A stretch of DNA of 64,000 nucleotides from Candidatus Accumulibacter adjunctus (GTDB lineage Bacteria; Pseudomonadota; Gammaproteobacteria; Burkholderiales; Rhodocyclaceae), in assembly GCA_000585015.1 (NCBI GenBank), contig JFAX01000006.1:81455-145454 (forward strand), read 5' to 3'. Under the pieces are notes generated by a model. The model saw nothing but the letters and a program-made list of their open reading frames with translations, searched no databases and was not told the DNA's origin. Positions within the stretch are counted from its first letter, which is position 1. Each line of letters begins with the position of its first letter. A program made the translations under genes and the position numbers. Below are positions 41,995-50,764 of the stretch, piece by piece.

Positions 41995-43195
41995 CGCCTG
42001 GACCGCGAGGAGGAACGTCCGCCGACGCTTCCAGCAACTGCGAATCGACGCAGAACTTGGCTGCCCAATTGAGATACTCGAATCGCCCGTAGTCCCCGTC
42101 TACGGGAAAGGAGCCGCGCACGCCGCCCACCACGTCGGGGTTGCCACTCAGGTAAACCGTTCGCCGCACGTAGCGGTTGGCGCGCCGCGCGGCATCGAGG
42201 TAAGCGGCCTTGCCGGTGATGCCGAACAGAAGAAGCCAGCAGGCGGCAATCTGGACATTGCCCGTCAGGCACACCCAATCGACCGTCGGCCGCCAGTTGC
42301 GGTCCAGCTTTCCGGGCAGGCGCCCGTCGTCCTCGATGACCTCGAGCAGCGCGTCGGCGGTCAGCGCGGCGGCTGCCAGCAGGTCCGCCTCGCCGGCGAA
42401 CCGATAGGCCTCGATGACGCCACGCAAGACGTAGCCGATCGTGTGGGTATGTGGTTCCGCCGGCGATGACAGGCTGTTGCTTGCGAACCAGCCATTGTCC
42501 ATCTGCTTGCCAATCGCCCAGCGCACCTGCTTCAGTCCAGCCTCGGCAAAGCCGAGACCGGGCTCGATCCGTGCCGCCTCGAACAAACCCCAGGAAACGT
42601 GTGTTTCGTAGGCCTTTTCTCCCGGGCTGGCGAAGGGCGTCGCGTGTTTCCGCCAGCATCCATCGGGATCCAGCGAATCACGCAGCCAGCTGCCGGCCAG
42701 CACCATCGGCCGCCGATAGGCCTCGCCAAAGCGCTGCACTCCGGCAGCCAGACCAAGCAGAATCTGGCCGGTGTTGAACGTCACCGGAACCCGCTCGGAA
42801 GCGTCCACCTTGCCTCCCTGGAAGCCTCCCTCGGGAAACTGGATCGACACCAGCCAGTCAAGCATCCGCTGTGCCCGGTCAGCCAGGGGCTGATCGTTGG
42901 TCCGCGCAGCAAAGTCGATCAAGGTCGGCACGATGTAACCGGACGTCTCCGGGTACGAACTGGCCCACCCTCGGAGCAGGCTGAAATCGCGCGCCGAGCC
43001 GCCATCCTGGCAGGCGGACTTGTCCTGCGAGCGTTTCAGCCACTCGATGCCCGCCTCGGCGACCGCCAGAGGGCCCGCGTCATGCTCCGGTAGCCCGGCA
43101 CGATCACGCTGCAGCTGCTGTCGGGCCGCCTCGGGCAGACGGCGTTCGTCGATGTAGCGCGCTTTGAAATCAGAGGCGATCTTCTTCAGTGACAT
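41984..43195 (-). CDS. Alpha/alpha-toroid-like protein of unknown function
   Basis: A 403-residue soluble protein with repeated helix-turn-helix segments resembling (alpha/alpha)6 barrel enzymes such as glycoside hydrolases or squalene-cyclase relatives: PEGGFQGGKVDASE, LDPDGCWRKHATPF, EAPHTHTIGYVLRG-like EPHTHTIGYVLRGVIEAY, and SFPVDGDYGRFEYLNWAAKF. The repeated G-[FW]-F/G spacing supports a toroid. No signal peptide, so it acts in the cytoplasm unless exported otherwise. In this setting it could trim or modify a glycan, but catalysis cannot be inferred; related proteins in glycan loci carry unrelated database names. Confidence 0.7.
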   Translation of the reverse strand: MSLKKIASDFKARYIDERRLPEAARQQLQRDRAGLPEHDAGPLAVAEAGIEWLKRSQDKSACQDGGSARDFSLLRGWASSYPETSGYIVPTLIDFAARTNDQPLADRAQRMLDWLVSIQFPEGGFQGGKVDASERVPVTFNTGQILLGLAAGVQRFGEAYRRPMVLAGSWLRDSLDPDGCWRKHATPFASPGEKAYETHVSWGLFEAARIEPGLGFAEAGLKQVRWAIGKQMDNGWFASNSLSSPAEPHTHTIGYVLRGVIEAYRFAGEADLLAAAALTADALLEVIEDDGRLPGKLDRNWRPTVDWVCLTGNVQIAACWLLLFGITGKAAYLDAARRANRYVRRTVYLSGNPDVVGGVRGSFPVDGDYGRFEYLNWAAKFCVDSQLLEASADVPPRGPGDER

Positions 43196-43404
43196 ATTGG
43201 TTTGCAGCTCTCAAGAGTGATGAGGTTGAAGGGGCAGGCGACGCGACATCAGCCGGCACCTGGCGGCTCGACGGCGATCGGCCACCGCCTGGCCGCCGCG
43301 CGGCCGGCTGCGGAGGCCTGTGCGAGGACCCGGCAAGTCCATTGCCGCGTTGCCCGCCTGCTGCGATCCGGCCGGCACATCACGGGGCTCATGGCGCGCC
43401 ACAC

Positions 43405-44379
43405 TCAGCCGGCAAGCTGCATGCTCGCCCGCCGTGAGTCGTCGAGCAGGTTCCTGAGCAGTCTGAGCCCGAAGCGCAGGCGCGTACCATCCCAGGGGGT
43501 GAAGCGAGGCAGTTGCATGAGATCGCTGCCGGCATCGGCGACACCCCATGCGGTCGTCACGGCCGCATCGAAGCCAAGGGAACGAATGCACTCCGCATCT
43601 TCGGCGCGGTAGTCCATCGACGGTCGGCCGTTGGGGTAGGCGAACAGGCCGACCCGCTCCTGCAGGAGATCCTGCAGGAAGTCCCTGCTGGCGACCACTT
43701 CACGCCGCGCCTCGTCCGGGCCCAGGCGTGCGAGGATTGGATGCGTCGCGGTGTGGGCACCGATGAGCATCCCGGCGCGGCGCATCGCGCGCACCTGTTC
43801 CGAGGTCATCATCAGATCGGTGGGTAGGCGGCAGCCAGCGACTTGTGCCACGTGCTCCGCCGCCTGGCTGCGTTCGCCGGGAGGCCTGTACTTGAGGCCG
43901 TCGAGCACGACGGTTATCGTCCGACGCATGGCCGCCGGCGAACCGAGGTCATGGGTACCCAGCCCGATCCCTGACAGGTCAAGCGTTGCCTGACCGCAGC
44001 GTCTGACGGACTCGATGACCGTATCGTTCCACATGCGGCCACCGTCGAGGTAGCCGGTAGCGACGAAAAACGTGGCGGGAACACCCAATTGCTGCAGTAT
44101 CGGCAGCGCGACATGATAGTTGTCGGCATACCCATCATCGAAGCTCACCGCGGCCGCCCGTGCGGGCAGGCATCGCTCGCGCAGCCGCTGAACGGCTTCG
44201 TCCAGTGGCAGAACGTGAAACCAGGTGCGCAGCCACCGCATCCTCTGCGCGAAGGCGATGGCATCCGGATTCCCGTCGAAAACCTCATCCCGCCGGGCAA
44301 CGACGCGGTGGAAGATGAGGATGGAGAGGCGTCCGTTCTTTCCTGCTGGCGACAGCAGATTGGCCAGAGTCCTGATCAT
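43405..44379 (-). CDS. Polysaccharide deacetylase family protein
   Basis: NodB-fold carbohydrate esterase 4, 324 residues from the ATG at 44379 that overlaps the ligase stop (TGATG). Opening RLSILIFHRVVARRDE; metal/catalytic aspartates in AVSFDDGYADNYHVALP; metal histidines in IGAHTATHP (H-x3-H); later AYPNGRPSMDY, the fourth conserved element. No signal peptide is evident, so it probably deacetylates a precursor on the cytoplasmic side, or is a de-N-acetylase acting on a lipid-linked unit. It is the last gene of the XrtA-locus run before a 209 bp gap. Confidence 0.87.
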   Translation of the reverse strand: MIRTLANLLSPAGKNGRLSILIFHRVVARRDEVFDGNPDAIAFAQRMRWLRTWFHVLPLDEAVQRLRERCLPARAAAVSFDDGYADNYHVALPILQQLGVPATFFVATGYLDGGRMWNDTVIESVRRCGQATLDLSGIGLGTHDLGSPAAMRRTITVVLDGLKYRPPGERSQAAEHVAQVAGCRLPTDLMMTSEQVRAMRRAGMLIGAHTATHPILARLGPDEARREVVASRDFLQDLLQERVGLFAYPNGRPSMDYRAEDAECIRSLGFDAAVTTAWGVADAGSDLMQLPRFTPWDGTRLRFGLRLLRNLLDDSRRASMQLAG

Positions 44380-45704
44380 CACGACGTCACCTGTTGCGTC
44401 GCAGTCGATGGAAGCGGTCGCTGCTGGGCGCTCCCGGCAGTCGTCACGGTCCCGCCCGCCTTCTCTTTCCAGCCACCGGCATCCAGCCAGCGCTGGGTGA
44501 CGACGAGGACGACGAGGATGTTGTACGGGAGATCGAAGTAGGCGAGTTGCAGGAACGCGCCACCGACAAAGTAGCCGACCAGCGATACCTGACACATTCC
44601 CACCAGATGAAAAACCCAGGCCAGCTCTGGTTTGCCCTTGCTGGCCTTGCGCAACCGTGCGGCCTGGCGCATCGCCAGCCACCAGAGCAGCAGGAAGAGG
44701 AACAGGCCGATGTAGCCGTGCTCACCCAGAACCGAGAAGTAGATGCTGTGCGCGACGTGCACGCTGCGCGCGCCGGGGGCCCCCCAGATCGCCAGGTTCT
44801 GGACATTGTAGATCGAGAAACCACCGCCAGTCAGCCGGTCAGCCGCCAGGTTGGCGCAGAACTGCCAGGTCTGGATGCGGCCCATTGCCGAGCCATCGCT
44901 CTCGTAGGTGCCAATCGTGCTCATGCGTTCCTCCCAGGCTGCCGGCATGAAGGCGATCAGGGCGACCCCGGTCACTGCCAGAATCACACCCGTCACCGCC
45001 TTGTTCGGTGCCCGCGCCCACAGCACCAAAGTCATGGCGGCAATCGCCAGCAGTGCTCCACGCGACTGCGACCCCAGGGCAGAGAACGCGCAAAACACCA
45101 TCAGCGCGAGCAAACCGAGGCGCAGGTACTTGCCGGTGGCGACGGTACGCAGGTAGTTGAGCAACGGAATCACCATGATGACCGCCACCGCCAGATGATT
45201 GTTGTCGGCGATGAACGTCCCCGCCGGACCCCAGACCCTGCCGCCGCCGCCGCTGAGAACCGTGTAGAGCCCGCCCTTGAAACCATAGAAACCGATCGAG
45301 AGGGCGTTGACCCAGATGAAGAGCTCGATGTGCCTGCGCTCCTGCAAAGCCATCAGGGCAATGGCCGTCACCACCTGAATCTTCAGCACCTTGTTGAGCT
45401 GATTCCATGAATCCTCCGGACTGAGGGCGAAAGCCGTCGTGACGCACATCCAGAAGACGAACAGAAACAGCACGATGACCGGCGGCGACCAGGGCATCCG
45501 CAGCTTGTCGCGGCCGATGAACAGGGACAGGAAGATGACCCCGGCGGCGGCCGCCGCGAACGGCGCATCATAGGCAAAGCCGTAGGTCAGGCGGTGCGGA
45601 TTCATCAGGCTCAGCCAGGTCCACAGGAGGACGCCGATCCAGGTGTTGCGCAGCGCGAACGGCAGGACGGCGAGAAAGATCCCGACCAGCAGCAGGTCAC
45701 GCAT
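44379..45704 (-). CDS. Exosortase A-associated O-antigen-ligase-like protein
   Basis: Polytopic membrane protein of 441 residues (about 11 helices) of the Wzy/WaaL O-antigen ligase class, matching by its opening RPWIGVLLWTW-like segment RNTWIGVLLWTWLSLMN and PHRLTYGFAYDAPFAA, the exosortase-A-associated putative O-glycosylation ligase group (TIGR03097). The large extracytoplasmic loop near 290-340 contains GPAGTFIADNNHLAV and VHVAHSIYFSVLGEHG, with the catalytic histidine region. The ATG at 45704 overlaps the CapK-like stop by 8 bp. It may ligate glycan to exosortase substrates or polymerise repeat units. Confidence 0.85.
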   Translation of the reverse strand: MRDLLLVGIFLAVLPFALRNTWIGVLLWTWLSLMNPHRLTYGFAYDAPFAAAAAGVIFLSLFIGRDKLRMPWSPPVIVLFLFVFWMCVTTAFALSPEDSWNQLNKVLKIQVVTAIALMALQERRHIELFIWVNALSIGFYGFKGGLYTVLSGGGGRVWGPAGTFIADNNHLAVAVIMVIPLLNYLRTVATGKYLRLGLLALMVFCAFSALGSQSRGALLAIAAMTLVLWARAPNKAVTGVILAVTGVALIAFMPAAWEERMSTIGTYESDGSAMGRIQTWQFCANLAADRLTGGGFSIYNVQNLAIWGAPGARSVHVAHSIYFSVLGEHGYIGLFLFLLLWWLAMRQAARLRKASKGKPELAWVFHLVGMCQVSLVGYFVGGAFLQLAYFDLPYNILVVLVVTQRWLDAGGWKEKAGGTVTTAGSAQQRPLPSTATQQVTS

Positions 45705-47076
45705 GCGCAGCACCCCGGTCACCGCCAGGCGCCTTGACCCGGCTGACCACGTAGCGAAATTTCCCCGACGACTCGGCGGCGATCTCCGCCACACGTTCGA
45801 CACGGATGGCGACTGCGTCGCCGAGCCGCGCCTTGAAATCGCGCACGATCCGCTCCTCGGCCGCACGGTCGAAAGCCGGTCCGGCGACGATGCGGACAAC
45901 CGTCAGGTCGAGCGACATCTGCTCGATACGGAACCGCTCGACCCCGGGCAGATCCCTGACCGTGTAGATCAGCGCCAGCCCGTGCATCACCGTACCGTCG
46001 CGGGCGACGACGAAGTCGGTCGTCCGTCCCTGCACTTCCTCGAGTACCGGCAGACCGCGGCCGCAGGCGCAGGCCCGGCTGCCGAGAACGCCGACGTCAC
46101 CCGTACGGTAGCGGACGAAGGGGAAATCCGCCGTCGCCATGTGCGTGACGACGATCTCACCGGCTTCCCCCGCTGCAGCCGGCTGACCATCCGGGCGCAG
46201 CGTCTCGACGACGATGTCCTCGGCGCTGATGTGCAGACTGCCGTGCGGGCACTGGTGAGCGATGAATCCGGCATCGCGGGCGCCGTAACCGTTGGCCACC
46301 GGACAGCCGAAAACTTCGCTGATCAGCCGTCGCTGTTCATCGTAGAGCTTCTCGGAGGTGACGAACGCAACCCGGATTCCGAGGCCGCGCAGGTCCCGTT
46401 GCCGCCTCTGCGCGTGCTGCGCGATCAGCGAGAGACTCGACGGATAGCCGAACAGCATGGCTGGACGGCAGTCGCCGATCGCTGCCACGAAACGGTCGAG
46501 ATTCGCCTCCGACATCTCGAATGCCGGCAGGAGCGTGCTGCGCAGCAGCGCATCGCGCAGGCGGCGAACCCGGTCCTGGGCGCCGAGCTCGATCGGGCTG
46601 CCCCAGACCACCAACTCTCGGTCGCCGATGTCTACCCCCCACCAACGCGTGGCGCGCCACTTGGCGGCGACATCATGACTCTTGCGCTCCTTGCCCATGA
46701 AGAAGATCAATGGTTCGCCTGAGGAGCCACCGGTGTTGTAACGCGTCAGCGGCCCGTGTCCCGCCGCCTGCAGCCGCTCGAGGTTCGCCCGGATCTCGGG
46801 CTTGCCGAGCAGGGGCAAGGCGTGCAGGGCATCGGTCGAGCGCAATTCATTGGCATCGAAGCCGACAGTCCGGAAGAGGTCGCGGTAATACGGTACGTCG
46901 CGACCGATCCGTTGCAGGAACTCGCGCAGGCGCCGGGCCTGCAACTCCCCGAGTTGCTCGGCCGACCACCACTGGCTGGCCTCGAGCCGCTTGCGCCAGG
47001 CGACCGAATCGTGCCCCTTGAGACGCTCGTGCAAGGGAAAGAACAGGCCCGAACAGAGCGCGGTATACGGATTCAT
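45697..47076 (-). CDS. CapK-like adenylate-forming (phenylacetate-CoA-ligase-type) protein
   Basis: Adenylate-forming enzyme of 459 residues, from an ATG at 47076 that overlaps the glycosyltransferase stop (ATGA) with GGAGAG upstream. P-loop RYNTGGSSGEPLIFF; later YGARDAGFIAHQC, VRYRTGDVG and ACACGRGLPVLEEVQGR (cysteine-containing turn). Family members in polysaccharide loci are called CapK; their substrate is usually unknown, and the enzyme might activate an acyl group for glycan acylation. The overlap pattern ties it to the adjacent ligase and glycosyltransferase. Confidence 0.83.
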   Translation of the reverse strand: MNPYTALCSGLFFPLHERLKGHDSVAWRKRLEASQWWSAEQLGELQARRLREFLQRIGRDVPYYRDLFRTVGFDANELRSTDALHALPLLGKPEIRANLERLQAAGHGPLTRYNTGGSSGEPLIFFMGKERKSHDVAAKWRATRWWGVDIGDRELVVWGSPIELGAQDRVRRLRDALLRSTLLPAFEMSEANLDRFVAAIGDCRPAMLFGYPSSLSLIAQHAQRRQRDLRGLGIRVAFVTSEKLYDEQRRLISEVFGCPVANGYGARDAGFIAHQCPHGSLHISAEDIVVETLRPDGQPAAAGEAGEIVVTHMATADFPFVRYRTGDVGVLGSRACACGRGLPVLEEVQGRTTDFVVARDGTVMHGLALIYTVRDLPGVERFRIEQMSLDLTVVRIVAGPAFDRAAEERIVRDFKARLGDAVAIRVERVAEIAAESSGKFRYVVSRVKAPGGDRGAAHA

Positions 47077-48197
47077 GATGCCACTCTCCCGCTGGCAACC
47101 CGGCTGTAGGCGGCCAGCCATCGTGCACGGATTTGCGGCCAGGCGTAGTGCTGCGCCTGCTCGAGTCCGGCCCGCCGCAGGGCGGCCGCCAACTCGGCAT
47201 CCTGCAGCACGCGCAATGCCGCACGCGCCATGGCCCGGTCATCCCCGACCGCAACCAGCAGGCCGGAGACCCCGTGCTGAACGAGATCCGGGATGCCCCC
47301 GGCATCGGTGCTGACGACCGGAACGCCACTGGCGAAGCCCTCGAGGATCGATATCGGCATGTTGTCGACCGTACTCGGGTTGAGCAGGCAGTCGGCAGCA
47401 GCGTAGATCGCCGGCATGGCTGCGTTGGCAATCCGCCCGGCAAAACGGACGCTGTCGCGCAGGCCGAGTTCGTCGGCGAGAACCTGCAGACGCTCGCGTT
47501 CCGGGCCACTGCCGGCGACTGTCAGCTGCGCCTGCGGGAAAGCGTCACGGATGCGGGCAAAGGCACGCAGCGCTGTCGGCACATCGTAGATCTCCTCCAG
47601 GTTGCGTGTCACCACGAGATGGGGTGCACTGCCGAAGGAGCGTCGCGCAACCGGGGCAAAGCGCGCCAGGTCAACGATATTCGGAATCACCTCGGCGCTC
47701 AGCCCGTACTTGGCGAACACCCGCTGCAGGAAGGCTGAGGGTGTGACGCGCAACGACACGCAGGCCAACAGGCGTCGGACGTGCTCCGGAGCACTGGCCA
47801 GAAAGCTGTCTGCATTGCCTCCCCGGTAGTTGATGATCACCGGCGTGTTGCGCCAGCGGGCGACGACGATTGCCGGCACGGCAAAGAGGTGCCAGGCCCA
47901 GCCGGAGTTGGCCAGGACGTGCACCACGGCAGCCCTGCCGATCGCCCGCCAAAGCTGCAGGAGGTAGGGCAGCAGCCGGAATCCGGCGCGCAGCAGCGGT
48001 ACGCCGCCGATCCAGTGCGGCCGATAGGGCGGGTTGGTGCGCACCAGTTCGACACTCACTCCGTCGGCACGCAGCAGGCGCAGCAGCTGTTCGCACTGGT
48101 TGGCCATGCCGCCGGATGGTGGCGGCAGCGGGCCGACGACGCACACCGCCGGCCAGTGTTCGCCGCCGCCGGTTGCCGCTTTGCCGGCATTCGTCAC
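47073..48197 (-). CDS. Family 4 glycosyltransferase
   Basis: Retaining GT-B glycosyltransferase, 374 residues, from a GTG at 48197 with AGGAACTGAG upstream. N-terminal AVCVVGPLPPPSGGMANQCEQLLRLL; C-terminal donor site AADCLLNPSTVDNMPISILEGFASGVPVVST, with the conserved E-x7-E. No membrane helix. It lies between CapK-like and AlgD-like genes, with a 39 bp gap to the latter; it probably adds one sugar of the XrtA-locus repeat unit. Confidence 0.85.
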   Translation of the reverse strand: MTNAGKAATGGGEHWPAVCVVGPLPPPSGGMANQCEQLLRLLRADGVSVELVRTNPPYRPHWIGGVPLLRAGFRLLPYLLQLWRAIGRAAVVHVLANSGWAWHLFAVPAIVVARWRNTPVIINYRGGNADSFLASAPEHVRRLLACVSLRVTPSAFLQRVFAKYGLSAEVIPNIVDLARFAPVARRSFGSAPHLVVTRNLEEIYDVPTALRAFARIRDAFPQAQLTVAGSGPERERLQVLADELGLRDSVRFAGRIANAAMPAIYAAADCLLNPSTVDNMPISILEGFASGVPVVSTDAGGIPDLVQHGVSGLLVAVGDDRAMARAALRVLQDAELAAALRRAGLEQAQHYAWPQIRARWLAAYSRVASGRVAS

Positions 48198-48236
48198 CTC
48201 AGTTCCTGCCGCCTGTCGTGAGCACCCGCCGCCCCG

Positions 48237-49553
48237 CTACCAGCAGAGCCCCTCGACCACCGCGCCGATCGCGTGCTGGCCGGGCAGGCCGACCAGATCG
48301 AGAACGATCTGGTCCGGGCGGCAACACCGCGCCAGTGCGTCAGCGACCTCCCGGCCGCCTAGGCCAAGCACCAGGACTTCGGACTCGGCGACCACCTCCT
48401 GCAGTTCCGAACGCATCATGTCGCCGATGTGTGGCAGGTGCCGTTCGATGAAGCTGCGGTTGGCGCCGAGCAGCCGTGCCAGGTGAACCTCCGGGTCGTA
48501 GATCGCCAGTTGCATGCCCTTGCCGATCAACTGTTCAGCGAGCGTCACCAACGGACTCTCGCGCAGGTCGTCGGTGCCGGTCTTGAAGGACAGCCCAATG
48601 AAGCCGATCTTCCGCCGCCCGATCGCCAGCAGCCTGCGCAAAGCGAGATCAAGGTGGTTCCGGTTCGACTGCATGATCCCGGCCAACATCGGGATTTCGA
48701 CGTCATGCATCTTCGCCAGGTAGGTGGTGGCGCGCAGATCCTTCGGCAGGCAGGAACCGCCAAAGGCGAATCCGGGCCGCAGATAGGCGGTCGAAATGTT
48801 GAGCTGGGTATCCTGGCAGACCAGGTTCATGACCTCGAAGGGGTCGACGCCGAGGGCGTCACACAGGCGGGCGGTCTCGTTGGCAAAGGTGATCTTCAGG
48901 GCATGAAAGTTGTTGCAGCAGTACTTCATCATCTCCGCCGAGCGGACCGAGGTTTCGATGAAGCGACAGGGCAGCTTGCCGAACAGTTCGCGCAGACGAT
49001 CGATCGGGTAGGCGTGGTTCGCCCCGACGACGGTGAACGGCGGCTTGTCATAGTCGCGAATCGACGACCCCTCGCGCAGGAACTCCGGCTGGAAGCAGAG
49101 AAAGAAGCCCTCGCCGTCCTTCTTGCCCGATTTCGCCTCGATGATCGGGCGCAGGACGTCTTCGACGGTCCCCGGGACCAGCGTCGACCGGAAGACGACG
49201 ATGTGCGGCGTGCTCTTGCCGGCGATGGCGAGACCCATCTCTTCCGCCAGCCGCAGGATCGCGCCCTGGTCCTGGCTGCCGTTGGCCGCCGAAGGCGTGC
49301 CGACGCAGACCAGCGAGAGCTCGCTGTCGAGCACCGCGCGCTGCGCATCGGTGGTCACCGAGACACGGCCACTGCGCGCGGCAAGCGCCATCAGCTCGAC
49401 CATGCCCTCCTCGACCACCGGCGTCTTGCCCGCGACGATCAGGTCGAGCTTGCTGGCGTCGATATCGACGCCGATCACCTCGTGGCCGTCGCGGGAGAGA
49501 CAGGCAAGCGACACCGCGCCCACGTAACCGAGACCGAAGATGCTGATTTTCAT
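48237..49553 (-). CDS. GDP-mannose 6-dehydrogenase-like nucleotide-sugar dehydrogenase
   Basis: NAD-dependent oxidation of a nucleotide sugar to its uronic acid, 438 residues. N-terminal KISIFGLGYVGAVSLACLS binds NAD; LVCVGTPSAANG and NFHALKITFANETARL are conserved; the catalytic cysteine is Cys268 in RPGFAFGGSCLPKDLRA, the same position and context as in AlgD of pseudomonads, and the C-terminal LVDLVGLPGQHAIGAVVEGLCW end also matches AlgD. This favours GDP-mannose (giving GDP-mannuronate) over UDP-glucose. Its start overlaps the TIGR03087-type glycosyltransferase in an ATGA. No other alginate genes are near. Confidence 0.85.
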   Translation of the reverse strand: MKISIFGLGYVGAVSLACLSRDGHEVIGVDIDASKLDLIVAGKTPVVEEGMVELMALAARSGRVSVTTDAQRAVLDSELSLVCVGTPSAANGSQDQGAILRLAEEMGLAIAGKSTPHIVVFRSTLVPGTVEDVLRPIIEAKSGKKDGEGFFLCFQPEFLREGSSIRDYDKPPFTVVGANHAYPIDRLRELFGKLPCRFIETSVRSAEMMKYCCNNFHALKITFANETARLCDALGVDPFEVMNLVCQDTQLNISTAYLRPGFAFGGSCLPKDLRATTYLAKMHDVEIPMLAGIMQSNRNHLDLALRRLLAIGRRKIGFIGLSFKTGTDDLRESPLVTLAEQLIGKGMQLAIYDPEVHLARLLGANRSFIERHLPHIGDMMRSELQEVVAESEVLVLGLGGREVADALARCCRPDQIVLDLVGLPGQHAIGAVVEGLCW

Positions 49554-50764
49554 GCGCTTGTTCCTTTGCTGTGCGAAAAATCCCTGAGGCAGCGCTCGAT
49601 GATCCCGTCGAGCCGTGCCATCGAATGCGACCAGGCGTGGTTGCTGAGCATCCGCTGTCGACCGGCGACGGCCAATCGCTGCCTTTCGGCCGGGTTTTGC
49701 AGCACCCCCAGAATGGCCCCAGAATATTCCTCTGGCGTGTCGGCAACAAGGAAATGCGTCACGGGCTCGGCGTCCACGCCGCCCGCGGCAACCCGGCTGG
49801 TGACCACCGGCACACCCATCGCCATCGCCTCGAGGATCTTGTTCTGCGTGCCGCGGGCAATGTTCAGCGGCGCGACCATCAACGCCGATTGGCGGACGAA
49901 TGGACGCACGTCGGGCACCGATCCGGTGACGGTCACACCGGGCAACTCGCCCAGGCGGCGCATTTCGGGCGACGGGTCGGCACCGATGATCAACAGCTTG
50001 AGCTGCGGGCGACGCTGGCGGAGCAGCGGCCAGATCTGCGCGCAGAAGCGCGCCATGCACTCCTGGTTCGGATAGTAGTCCATGCGGCCGATGAAACTCA
50101 GGGTGTCCGGATCATGGGCTTCCGCTGCCGGCGAGAAGAACGCGGCATCGACACCGTTGGGGAACCAGTCCGTTGCCACGCCCGTGCGATAGTCCTCGAG
50201 CGTCTGCCATTCGGCGCGTGTCGTCGCCGTGCACAGATCGAACGACGCGGCCAGACGCTTCTCGGCCGCGAGCATCTTGTTGCCTTCGAGTCGATAGCCG
50301 AGGGACAGCGGAAAAGGCTTGTAGTTGGCATACTCCAGCCACTTTTGCGAGTCCATGTCGCCAAAGTCGAGTATCTTCGGTACCGTCCGCACGCGCTCGA
50401 CGTACTGTGCAACCGACGAGCAGTGTACGAAGATCAGGTCCCACTTCTCCGTCTGCAGCAAGCGATCGACGTGGCGCTGCAGCGCGGGCGAATGGAAGTA
50501 GCCCATCGACGAGGGCGTCGTCAACGGCAGACGCGCCACCATGCGCAACGTCTGCGTGGGCTCGGAGACGAGAGCCATCTCGAAGCGCGCGCAATGGGCG
50601 GCAATCCCTCGCCCCTCCTCGGCCTCCGCCGCTGAGCGGGCAAGCGAGCAGACGGTGACCCGATGTCCGCTCGCCGAGAGATGGCGAATCATGTTGAACG
50701 GACGAATCTTGCCGCCGCGCTTCGGCGGAAAGGGAAAGCGGTGGCAGAGGTAGAGAATGTTCAT
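49550..50764 (-). CDS. XrtA/PEP-CTERM-associated glycosyltransferase (TIGR03087-like)
   Basis: Glycosyltransferase of 404 residues. The opening NILYLCHRFPFPPKRGGKIRPFN is that of sugar transferases tied to the PEP-CTERM/EpsH system (TIGR03087). Donor-site residues lie in LNIARGTQNKILEAMAMGVPVVTS. Most are GT4-type and act on the cytoplasmic face. It overlaps the AsnB-like gene before it and the dehydrogenase after it by 4 bp each (ATGA both), in a chain of coupled genes. Confidence 0.86.
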   Translation of the reverse strand: MNILYLCHRFPFPPKRGGKIRPFNMIRHLSASGHRVTVCSLARSAAEAEEGRGIAAHCARFEMALVSEPTQTLRMVARLPLTTPSSMGYFHSPALQRHVDRLLQTEKWDLIFVHCSSVAQYVERVRTVPKILDFGDMDSQKWLEYANYKPFPLSLGYRLEGNKMLAAEKRLAASFDLCTATTRAEWQTLEDYRTGVATDWFPNGVDAAFFSPAAEAHDPDTLSFIGRMDYYPNQECMARFCAQIWPLLRQRRPQLKLLIIGADPSPEMRRLGELPGVTVTGSVPDVRPFVRQSALMVAPLNIARGTQNKILEAMAMGVPVVTSRVAAGGVDAEPVTHFLVADTPEEYSGAILGVLQNPAERQRLAVAGRQRMLSNHAWSHSMARLDGIIERCLRDFSHSKGTSA

